From Dryomyza anilis (lineage: Eukaryota > Arthropoda > Insecta > Diptera > Dryomyzidae): 64,000 nucleotides of DNA. A program made the position numbers and the translations under genes. Below are positions 1-10,100 of this stretch, piece after piece; within the stretch, counting starts at the first letter, position 1; every line of letters starts with the position of its first letter. Where the stretch lies: assembly GCA_951804985.1 (NCBI GenBank), contig OX638130.1, positions 85,655,069-85,719,068 on the forward strand, read 5' to 3'. The notes below the pieces were generated by a model. The model saw nothing but the letters and a program-made list of their open reading frames with translations. It was not told the DNA's origin and did no database searches.

Positions 1-420
1 TCGTTCCGATGTAGGTTCAGAGTTAAAAAACAAATTCAGATCTTTTTTTGACAGTTCGAGCTCAGTTCAGAACTAATAAACGAAAACGCCCCATAGTAAA
101 CATAATTAAATAACGATTAATTAATATTTTGCATTTATTTGACACTTAAACCAAACAATTTACCTACACTACCGATTTTACATTTATGATTACATTTTAA
201 TATTAACAATTGATATGGCAATGTTAATTTAAATAATATCAATTTCACATATTAATATAACATTAGAATTGTCAATCTATAAAGTTTCATGTTAGATTGA
301 TATGAAAGTAATGTGATTTTGAAATGTCATTTTTGTTAGTGTATTTTTAATTTATTGGTATGAGGAACTAATTGTAAAACAAAACCATGTTTAAATATTT
401 GGTTGCTTAACCGTTGTTAT
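1..420. other. AT-rich intronic DNA, nothing recognised
   Basis: No coding frame, splice-linked exon or clear repeat end was seen. By position it probably lies inside the large intron upstream of the first visible HFM1 exon. Confidence 0.4.
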
Positions 421-1110
421 TTATTACTGCTTGTGACCACCATGACATGGAATCAACTAAAGTCTGAATGATTTCTATTAAAAATTTCTTCCATAAAGTG
501 TCCATTAATTTCGAAATTTTGGGATTCTTCGACCCTTACACGCCTTTCTAAAATTTCCCATATATGTTGGATTGGATTTCAATGGCGATATTCCTATATC
601 TTCAAAATGAGCTTGCTGGTGTGTTTTGGGTCATTATCCTGTTCAAATATGAAGTCTGATGACATGACGTCTTCAGAATGTGGTACTAATGATTCCTGAC
701 ATATGTTTTTGTACTTTTCAGTATAAATAGTACGTTCAATTTGGACAAGAGGACTGAGACAATCACATGACAAGACACATATTAAAAATAATTTTAATGA
801 TATGATTCAGTTTAATTTAATGTTACCCACCCAGACCACCACTTTTTACAGTAGGAACTTGATAAAGAGGCTTTTATAAACATCATACAGGATCGCGAAT
901 GTAAATAACGCAATCTGATGACAAGAAATAGTATTAATTTCTTCAGATCAACAAAACATTTCTCCAATCATAAGGCATCCAATTTATATGTTGCTTTGGG
1001 AACACTAAGCTTTTCGGAATATCGACGTTGCTTATATACGGTGTTCTTAATAGGAGACTTGCAAATAAATTGTCATCATCGAATTTTCGCTGAATACTGT
1101 GTATACTGAG
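420..1110 (-). pseudogene. degraded Tc1-like transposase remnant
   Basis: Read on the minus strand, the segment around 590-790 translates as pieces of a Tc1/mariner DDE transposase. The clearest is FEQDNDPKHTSKLIL at about 600-650, which carries the second catalytic aspartate in the family's QDNDPKHTS motif. Upstream on the minus strand (to about 1110) other stretches keep the character of a transposase core but are broken by stops. No inverted ends were identified. It differs in sequence from the Tc1 element at 1432-3074, so it is a second, older family. It is a fossil with no intact frame. Confidence 0.6.
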
Positions 1111-1755
1111 ACGCTTTATAACTTATTAATTTTAACGAGTAGATATCTATTGGTGTTCGTACTCATTAGATATCTTTACCTACTAGGTATATTTCGTTCG
1201 GTAATTTTAACGAGTGTTTCTTCCGGTGTTTCTTCCGTAAATATGGCATCATTGGTTTTTGACTTTTTATAATTTTACAAATTGGTTTTAAAATTAACTT
1301 TAAAATTATAAAAAAATAATAAATTCAGCAATAACTTTGAAGCAGATTCAAAAAATTTCCGTTTTTAGCAAGAATGTGAACTCTAGTGCAAGAAGACGAA
1401 CTGCATTCATTTAAAAATGGATGAGAACATACAGTGGATCACAGCTTATTTCGTGCAGGCGCTGTGTTCAACTTTGAAATGCTATAACTCAGTAAAGAAT
1501 ACGAATATGGAAAAATTTTAAGCGACATTTTTTTACTTGTATATATATCTTTACAGAGAAACTTAAATTGCTTTACATAAACTTCTTTAAAAAAAGATAA
1601 AGCAAAAAAACAGAAAATGTTGCAAAATTCAACGCCACAGCTTATTTCGTGCACAGCACTGTATCTTTAAAAAAATGTTATGTGCATGTCTATTAATATG
1701 TTGGCCACATGTTTAATTACATCTTAAACACGTCAAGGCATTGATTCCACAAATT

Positions 1756-2588
1756 TTACTGTAATATCTGGTAAAATTTTTTGGCATTCTTTATCAGAAT
1801 ATATTTCAAATCATTTTTATTGGAAATATTCCGCTTGCGAACGCCATTCTCCAAAATTGTCCACAAATTTTCAGTGACATTTAAGTCTGGTGACTGTGCA
1901 GGCGGAGTCATAAGATGCGGCCAATTCCAAATCAACCATGACTGGACCATTCCCGATTTATGTTTCTGGTCGTTGTCCTGATAGAAACGAATTCTTCTCG
2001 TACACCCAAATTGAAGTAAATTTTGCTTTAGAATGCTCAGATACATTGTCTTGTCCATAATCTCATCAATAAAAACTAATTTTCCAATACCGGATGCAGC
2101 CATGCAGGCCCAAACCGCAACCTTGCTTTACTGTAGGCTTGAGGTGTTTATTGTCTAGCTCGGTATTAGCCTTACGCCACACGTAATGTATTCCGTCGGA
2201 TCCAAATATATTGAATTTGGACTCTTCTGAGAATATGACGTCGTTCCAGAATGTACCCGGATGGACAACATGCTGTTTGGCTGTCGTTCAGTCGACATAG
2301 CTGATTATGTTTGTTTGTGAAATGTTTCTTGCGTGCTACTCGACCATTAAAATCGTTTGCCCGCACGACTCGGAGAATAGTTTCGGCAAAACATTTATTG
2401 CCCAACTCTTTCTCAACATCCATGGCCAATTTTGGAGCCGAAAGCTTCGGATTTTTCTTTGTTTTACGCAGAACAAGTCGCTCCTCCGCTTCCGTAAATA
2501 TTTTATTCGGAGTATTTCTTCTCTTATTGGCCACACGATTTTCGTGCAAAAAGCACTGGAGGGTTCTCTGCACTGTAGAGGGACTCAA
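1756..2588 (-). pseudogene. Tc1-like transposase, frameshifted (copy 1)
   Basis: The N-terminal half, with helix-turn-helix DNA-binding character (begins MSPSTVQRTLQCFL), runs from 2588 to about 2172. The catalytic C-terminal half runs from 2103 to 1756 in another frame and contains YQDNDQKHKS and SPDLNVTENLW. The spacing between the second D and the E is 34 residues (DD34E). The piece between them, including the first catalytic Asp region (FSEESKF), is out of frame. At least two frame breaks separate the parts, so no active enzyme can be made. The same breaks occur in copy 2. Confidence 0.88.
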
Positions 2589-2595
2589 GTTTAAT

Positions 2596-2685
2596 CATTT
2601 TTTGTTAGGTTTTCTCGTATTTGAATTAGTCTTGCGCGAATTAGTCTTATTTCACTTCAAATACGAGAAAACCTAACAAAAAATG
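2596..2685. repeat. 30-bp perfect inverted duplication inside Tc1 copy 1
   Basis: Positions 2596-2625 (starting CATTTTTTGTTAGGTTTTCT) are the exact reverse complement of 2656-2685, with a 30-bp spacer. In Tc1 copy 2 only one arm is present (near 58150-58180), so the second arm was gained in this copy and disrupts the 5' end of the transposase. Confidence 0.85.
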
Positions 2686-3593
2686 ACTAAATTCGGTTAT
2701 TGTTGTGCGGTGACCCATTTTGAAAATAAATCAGAACTGACATATATTGTAATCAATTCCGACTAAAATTAATTGATAACTGCGATCACCACTGAATGGA
2801 CATAGTACACAAAAAAAGCGACTAACGGAACCACGATCGAGAGCAAACATCTAAATAAAATGTATGCATGAAATATGCTGTGAGCTTAAATTTTCTAGGT
2901 ATATTGTAAAGTCCTGTTACACCACAAGAGCACTTTTTAAAATCCAAATTCAGGTATTATGTTCGATGAACATTGGTCTATAAAACTGCGTTAAAATTTT
3001 GTCAATATAAGTGCATATTTAACAGCTATAAACCTTTGAATTGTGTACTGCACGAAATAAGCTGTGAGCCACTGTATAAATTTTGCGCAACAACCGAAAT
3101 ATCGCCTCATTGGAGCACCAGCAATTGATTTAGAAATACCGAAGCTAAAAGACCTTGAAATCTTCGCTAAAGAAGAATTTCAAAGAAACGCTAAACTTGT
3201 ACTTGAAATTGTTCAATTTTTTTGACATATAAAAATCTAAATTAATTAATTTGACATTTTGTTTGAATTTTATTTACCTAATAGATAACTTTTGGAAATC
3301 GATTGCCGAGTAAATAGCCGAGTAGGTATGGTGTATAAAGTGTTGAAATTGCAAAATTTGGTTTACACGACAGATATCTATGCACAGGTAGATATCTAGT
3401 TGTTGAAATTACGGGCATAAATCTGTTTTTAATATACTGAGCACTTAACGCAATTCTTTTTTTGACATTTGTGTGCTAAGCCTGTCGTGAGCGATTGGCC
3501 GGCCGACCACTGCCAAAAATTCTTAGGGAAAATGCGTGTCGAAAAAATGAGCGTAAATTCTTGAATAGTTTTCCCATTTTATCTGTTGGCCGC

Positions 3594-4489
3594 TGCACAG
3601 AAACAAAAAATTCTTCAATATGATGAATTTATTCATAAATATTATGAATTTTTTCACCAACTACCAGATTCATCATATTGATACCACCGTTTATTAAATG
3701 ACATATTAATGAATGTATTCATTATATATATGAACAAAATATTCAATACAATGAATTTGAATTGTCATATTGATGAATTTGTTCATAATATTTTTTCAAA
3801 AAAAAAAAATTTTTATAAAATAATTCGAGTGTAAAAATTTTATTTAAAAAATAACAGTAAAAAAATATACAAAAAAATTATCCCAAAAAAAAATGTTGGA
3901 CAAAAAAAATTGTTCCAAAAAAAAAATGTAAAAAAAAATGTTGGAAAAAAAAAATTCGAAAAAAAAGAAAATTTGTTCGAAAAAAAATTTTGTTCGAAAA
4001 AAAATTTTGTTTGAAAAAATTTTTTTTTTTCAAAAATATATTTTTTATAAATATTACTTTTTATTAACAAAAAGTTGTAATTATAATAAATATATTATAA
4101 AACATTTTACTAATTTATGCATGTCGAGCAAGCATTATATAAGAAATAACACACAAGAACTACTTGAGAATTGAGAAGTACGGCAAAACATGAACGAAAA
4201 AAAAAATGTTGATAGAAATTTGGTTTAATGAACAGCATTCTTCAATATGACGAACATATATGTTGTATTTTATATTTTGGTTCATTAATATGATGAAACG
4301 TTTTCTTCTCATACAGTTCATCATATTGAAGAACACTTTTTTGACAGTTACCAAGCGTTCTTCATATTTATGATAGCATTCATAACATTGATGGCGTTAG
4401 TCATTAATATTATGAATGGCTCTTCAATACAATGAATCCTGGTTTGAAGAACGGAATTCATCAATATGATGTACATTTTTTTTCTGTGT
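3594..4489. mobile_element. CACAGAAA-ended fold-back element with ATTCATCAATATGATGAA repeats
   Basis: The left end CACAGAAACAAAAAATTCTT and the right end (TTTTTTTTCTGTGTG at about 4475-4489) are inverted. Both ends are followed by runs of short palindromic units such as TTCAATATGATGAATTTATT. The middle (3790-4060) is made of A- and T-tracts with a repeated GTTCGAAAAAAAATTTT unit. There is no coding capacity. Related fragments lie at 9090-9200 and perhaps 44710-45140. Confidence 0.55.
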
Positions 4490-4800
4490 GTATTGTCGTC
4501 CTTTAGTTTCCATCTGGATGCCTTAATGAATTTCATCAATTGCATCGGGTGCTTCTTTACGGCCTCTAGTTCCTGAAAGTAAAAGATCCTAGAAATTTGT
4601 TTCTTCTTTGCGATAGTGCTGGGCATTCGCAAATAAGATGACAACTATCCTCCATAGACTCACTATCCCCACACAATCTACATGTCTCACTTATCGGAAT
4701 ACCCATGCGTATTAATCTCTGAAGTAATCAAATCACAGTGTACGTAAATGTGTTATTCCTTAATCCAATGAATCTTTGCAAATGTTTCTGAAAAATGTGG
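4490..4800 (-). pseudogene. non-LTR retrotransposon remnant (C-terminal Cys/His region)
   Basis: On the minus strand the sequence reads IPISETCRLCGDSESMEDSC, continuing with HLICECPALSQRRNKFLG. This is the CxxC...H...C motif found after the reverse transcriptase/RNase H part of many insect LINEs (jockey, LOA and I-like groups). A stop follows soon after, and the upstream part is broken by an in-frame stop. Only a short 3' fragment survives. A similar fragment lies at 32620-33150 on the plus strand. Confidence 0.7.
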
Positions 4801-5291
4801 CTTATCTTGTCAATGAAACAAACCCTTCAATTAAAAGTTTTTAAAACTTAAAGAAAATATTAAATTATAACATTTAAATTTTATGTAAAAAGGGTTATTT
4901 TCTTTCCACATACATAAACCCTATATAAATACAAGATATATGTATTTTTAAAATGCAACTTTTCAAAACTGAAGCCAAATATGAATAAATTATTGACAAC
5001 AGCTAAATGCATTTATAATATGTTAACAAATGCTTATATGTGCATAGTACTAAGTATGGCAGTTATCTTGGCATTTAAATTGCGCACGATCAGAGGCGAC
5101 TCAAATAATAAGAGTGGTGGCCGCAAGTCACCGCAATCACGACGCCGTAAACTAATGATGATTTTTATGTTTAGAATATGTTTAAAACTCAAATTTTTCA
5201 CATTTAAATTGTGGCTTTTTAGTTTTGTTTTATTTCAATAACTGCTTTTTTAATGTTTATGCATTTCATATGGTATTTTGTTTTATTGCAG

Positions 5292-5520
5292 AATAAGTAC
5301 AAAAATTTGATGAACACAAAAATTCCAATCGAGTCACATTTGCATAAACATTTGATTGAACATATTAATTCTGAAATCACTTTGGAGACCATAAACAACT
5401 TGAAAACAGCAATGGATTGGTTGTGTTTATCATATCTTTATGTGCGATGCGGTAAGAACCCCGCAAATTATGGTCTAAAGCAAAAAACGATTTCGGTGCT
5501 AATCGATAAACATTTGGAAG
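5292..5520 (+). CDS. HFM1: HFM1 exon a (winged-helix region)
   Basis: The acceptor is tttattgcag before 5292 and the donor is gtaagc after 5520. The exon starts in phase 0 (NKYKNLMNTKIPIESHLHKH) and ends in phase 1. It corresponds to the segment after the helicase core of HFM1, where a conserved H-L-I-E-H block and a Y-x-R-x-x-K-N-P block occur. The exon that should precede it, with the conserved motif VI, was not found in 1-5290. Confidence 0.9.
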
Positions 5521-7079
5521 GTAAGCGATTTAAACAAAATACATATATTAATAGTTGTAGCATTAACTAATATATCCTATATAGAATTATGTCTGAAACA
5601 AATTAAAGAATTACGTAGTGCAGGATTTATTGCAAATGATTCGCATGATGGCATAAATTTTCATGCGACCGAGTATGGCAAAATAATGGCCAAATATTGT
5701 ATTTCGTTGGAGACCATGCAACTGTTTCGTTCGGTAATTAAGCTTTTGCATAAATTTTAAATTTATTAATAATTAATTTATTCAAATATGTTTTCGTTTT
5801 TCTAGTTACGTGGTACTGAATCATTTATTGACATTTTTAATTTAATTGTTCGCTGCAAGGAGTTTGGCGATTTTTTGTTACGAGTTAATGAAAAGAAGCA
5901 GCTAAATGAATTGAATAAACTTATACGATACCCTATACACAGTCGCATAAAAACACGTGAGGAGAAAATATCATGGTAAATATTAAAATTATTTGATTTT
6001 TAGAATAATAACATAACTTGAAATCGAAAGAACAATAATTAAGCTAAAAGGAAAATTTGAACATTGACGTACAACGATCATATGACTGTCAATCATTGTA
6101 TTATTATTTGTCCCAACCGCACACCATAATAGGTTTTTTTTCATTTTGTATTTATAATTGGAAAAATGGAAACTATCCCTCAGTCGACGTTTCTGTTGTA
6201 TTTATTAAAAAATGCCTGTCAGAGGATTTTATGACGTTTTTGGACAAATTCGTGAACATGTGTTCTTAAAATGGGAGTGATTTGCAAACCTTTATATTTT
6301 CCATTGCCTATTTTAAAGTGTGTTAATTACTCCTAAATCATTGAAAAAAAAAAAACAATATAAATTTAATTCAATTTAATTCACTGAACGGCAATAGTCT
6401 AAATCTGAATAATCCCGTGCTGAGTGCACAAAAATGATCGGATCTAAACTGGTTTAAATGATAGATTTAATGCATTTCCATTATCTCCAATTAAAACTCA
6501 GCACGGTTTTATTCAGATTTCGACGATTACCGTTCAGTGAATATTCACTGAGTCCCATATAAAGAGTGTATTCAAATAACGGTATTTGTTTTTAGTTTTA
6601 ATTGGACGTGAAATAACTGCAGAATTTAATTCACAAATCGTTTAGATCCGACATTTTTTGTGGACACGGCAGATTTCGACGATTGCCGTTCAGTGAATTT
6701 TTTTTTACACCGCATTTATAAAAATACTCGCTTTGCACTACTCGTGCAAAGATTTTGTGAATGCAAGCATATGTGAAGTATTTTTATTAATATATAGAAC
6801 ATTTTTATTATTTATTTTCGATAGTCTAATTGAGTTTGTTTGGTGTGTTCTACTATATATTCCAAATTTTAAGTAAATTTCGTACAGAGGTTTTTATACC
6901 CTACATTAAGAGTGAAAGGGTATATTCAGTTTGGTACGCCGTTTGTAACACCCAGAAGGAAGCATCTCCGGTATGGAAAAGTATATATATTCTTGATCAG
7001 CATGACCTCCTGAGTCGATTTAGCGATGTCCGTCTGTCTGTCCGTCTGTCTGTCCGTCTGTCTGTCCGTCTGTCTGTCC

Positions 7080-7125
<46 letters not shown>

Positions 7126-10100
7126 TGAAATCCCTACTACTTTTAAAATTGAAGAGCTAGATAAATGAAACTTATAACTTAGATTACTAATATACCTACG
7201 CTGTATGTGCGAAAAAATTGGCGAGATCGGTCCATTGTGACCTATGATCCGACCACTTATGTTCAAATACCTCATATAAAATGTACATATAAAGATCAAT
7301 TTTTATGTATACGTGCTTAGGTAAACTTTTTTGGTCAAACATATATTGATATCATGCTCAAATACATGATAATAATGTTTTCCGGCGAAAAGACTTGTGG
7401 TTCACAAAAAAAAAATCGAAATTCGGTACACCTACCCATTTGTAAATATGGGTATCAAATGAATGGAAATTCTTCAGCGATTGAATGTTTGTAGTTATTT
7501 TCAGGATTCGTATACCCTGGTGACCTATATATCACTTTGAATGGTAACCACACATATGTGTAGGGTATTTATAGTCGGCTTAGACCGACTATAATTTTGA
7601 TAATCCTAACTATCATAATTACACCTACTTTAAAATTTCCCATGTGATCTAACCTTCCCAACTGGTTTGTTTTTGTGTTCTTACTTGTTTGTGTTTTTAC
7701 TTTTATGATCTGCTTTTCTATTTATGGTTCTGTTTTTTGTTTTTGATTTGGTTTTTGTGTTTGTGCTTTTGTTTTTGTATTTTGCTTTTGTGGTTTGTGT
7801 TTTGATTTTTGCTTTCATTTTACATTTGTTTTTGTTTTCCTTGTATTTTGTGTTTTTGATTTATGTATTTGCTTTTGTTCTTGTGTTTCTGCTTTTGTTT
7901 GTGTGTTTTTGCTTTTGTGTTGTGGTTTTGTGTTTTTGATTTTGTGTTTTTCTTTTTTATGCTTTTGTTTTTGAGTATTTGTTGTGGTTTTGCTTATGTG
8001 TTTGAGCCTTTTTTTATGTTTTTGCTTTTTTGTTTTTGTTTGTGTTTTTTCTTTTGATGTTGTGTCTTTGCTTTTGTTTTTGTGTTTTGCTTTATTTTTA
8101 GTTTTTGTGTTTGTGCTTTTCTTTGGCTTTGTGTTTTTGCTTTTGTGTTTTGCTTTATTTTTTGTGTTTTTGCTTTTGTTTTTGTGTTTTTGCATTTTGT
8201 TTTGTGTCTTTGCTTTTGATTTTGTGTATTTGCTTTTGTGTTTTTGCTTTTGTGTTTTTGCTTTTGTTTTTGCTTTTGTTTTCGCTTTTGTCTTTGTGTG
8301 TTGGCCTTTGTCTTTTGCTTTTGTTTTTGAATTTGTGTCTTTGTTTTTGTGTCTTTGCTTTTGTTTCTGTGTTTTTGCTTTTGTTTGTGTTTTGTTTTTG
8401 TTTTTGCTTTTGTGTTTTTGTTTTTTTTTTATTTTGTGTATTTGCTATTGATTTTATGTTTTGCTTTTATTTTTGTGTTTTTTCTTTGGTTTTTGTATTT
8501 TTGATTTTAATTTTGTGTTTTGCTTTAGTGTTTTTGTTTTTGTGTTTTTGTGTGTTTGCTTTTGTTTATGTGTTTTTGCTTTCGTGTATTTGCTTTTGTT
8601 TTGTTTTTGTGTTTTTGGTTTTGTTTTTGCTTTGTGTTTTTGCCTTTGCCTTTGGATTTGAGTTTTTGCTTTTGTTTTTGTTTCTGCTTTATTATTTTTA
8701 TTTACTTTTGTTTTTGTATTACAATCTTTCGTTTTGTTTTTGTGTGATTGCTTTAGTTCCTGCTTTTGCTTTTGTGTTTGATGTTTGCTTTTGTTTTTGT
8801 GTTTGATGTTTGCTTTTGTTTTTGTGTTTTTGTTTTTGTTTTTGTATTTTTTTTTTTTTAGTATTTTTTTTTGTATTTTTTTTTTGTATTTGAGTTTTTG
8901 TTGCATCTTTTGTATGGGAGGTGCCACGCCCATATATAGCCTATGACACCCTCCGGACTCCATAGTATCCATAGCAAATTTCATAGCAAAATTGCAGTTA
9001 AATCGGTTCAGCGGTTTAGACGTGATTTAACAAACAGACAGACGGACCAAGAGTTTTTTATATATAGATTGTATAGATTGTATTTTAAGCACAGAAAAAA
9101 TCTTCATATTAATTAATTTCGTTCTGCAAACCATGATTCATCGTATTGAAGAACAATTCATAATATTGAACATTACAAAACATCAATGTTATGAATTCAT
9201 TATCAATTTGATTAAAGACTGAAAAAGTACAAAATATATGATTTAATATCTATGGATATAATCAATGGCATACAATCAAATAATCAATGGCATATAAAAG
9301 TAAACCCAACAATTTTTTTTATGATATTTTTAATTCTGACAATTATTGTATTTCCTTTTTATTTCATTACTAGTATATTGTAACGGGTTTTTCTGAATTT
9401 TTTGTTTTTTAAAACCATTTTTTTAAGCATAGCTGTTAATTTTCTATTATATACTGAAGAAAAGTGTAGTACAAAAATATTTTGTAAATGTCCTTAATCG
9501 AAATGAGGAATGATATTGATTTATTGCTTTTATTTTTCAGTTTTTGTATTGCTTTAGATTATTCCTTTTTCCGTTTTTTGTAATTGACTTTATTGTTTTG
9601 TTTTTTGCATTTTATTCGGTTTTTTTATTTGCATTTTTTTTTTGTTTTTGTGTTGTTGCTTTTGGTTTTTTGTTTTTGTGTTGTTGCTTTGGTTTTTTGT
9701 TTTGGCTTTTGCGTTTGTATTTTTGATTTTGTTTATGTGTAATTTTTTTGCATTCTTGCTTTTGTTTTTACTTTTGCTTTTGTTTTTGATTTTGTGATTT
9801 TGTTTTTTATTTTTCCAAACTGTTTGTTGTTGTGTTTTTGCTTTTGCTTTTGCTTTTGTGTTTTTGATTTTGTTTTGCCTTTGTGTGTTTTATTTTTGTT
9901 AATGCATGTTTGGATTTGTGTTTGTGCTTTTATTTTTCCTTTTGTTTTGCGCTTTTGTCTCTTGTGTGATTTGCTTCAGTATTTGTATTTTGTGTTTGTA
10001 CTTGTATTTTTGCTTTTATATTTTATTTTTGTGGTTTTGCCTTAAGTATATTTTTTTGTATTTGAGTTTTTGTTTCATCTTCTTAACTTGTGTATGTGCC

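Larger units (their letters stand above)
1432..3074 (-). mobile_element. Tc1-like DNA transposon, defective copy 1
   Basis: The ends are inverted repeats: CAGTGGATCACAGCTTATTT on the left and the reverse complement of CAGTGGCTCACAGCTTATTT on the right. TA dinucleotides flank both ends (1430-1431, 3075-3076), as expected for Tc1/mariner. A second copy of the end motif, CAGCTTATTTCGTGCA, lies about 200 bp inside each end (near 1638 and, degenerate, near 2870), an IR/DR arrangement. The 1.64 kb length fits the family. The transposase on the minus strand is broken (see separate entry). A near-identical copy lies at 57728-59316. Confidence 0.93.
1125..3412. mobile_element. short inverted-repeat element split by a Tc1 insertion
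   Basis: The sequence at 1125-1190 (TTAATTTTAACGAGTAGATA, then further GATATCT motifs) is matched in reverse complement at about 3360-3412 (GATATCTAGTTGTTGAAATT). With the Tc1 element at 1432-3074 removed, the flanks make a MITE of roughly 650 bp with imperfect ends. It has no coding sequence. Confidence 0.55.

Noticed and set aside
2307..2676. Plus-strand frames over Tc1 copy 1 (and the same at 58142-58477 minus)
   Set aside because: They are antisense shadows of the transposase coding strand.
4981..5241. 86-residue frame just before HFM1 exon a (MNKLLTTAKCIYNML...)
   Set aside because: It has no helicase motif, no splice donor in phase with 5292 and no resemblance to the expected upstream part of HFM1.
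6822..6871. A candidate HFM1 exon (phase-compatible, CLIEFVW...IPNF, with AG and GT edges)
   Set aside because: The exon at 10376 joins in the same phase and matches HFM1 far better (CLLQAVFG...SAKMLRIGERI). The shorter one has only the first three residues in common.
7724..8984. Several long F/L/C-rich or K/T/Q-rich open frames
   Set aside because: They arise from the TTTTGTGTTTTTGC tandem array, occur on both strands, and have no complexity or start context.
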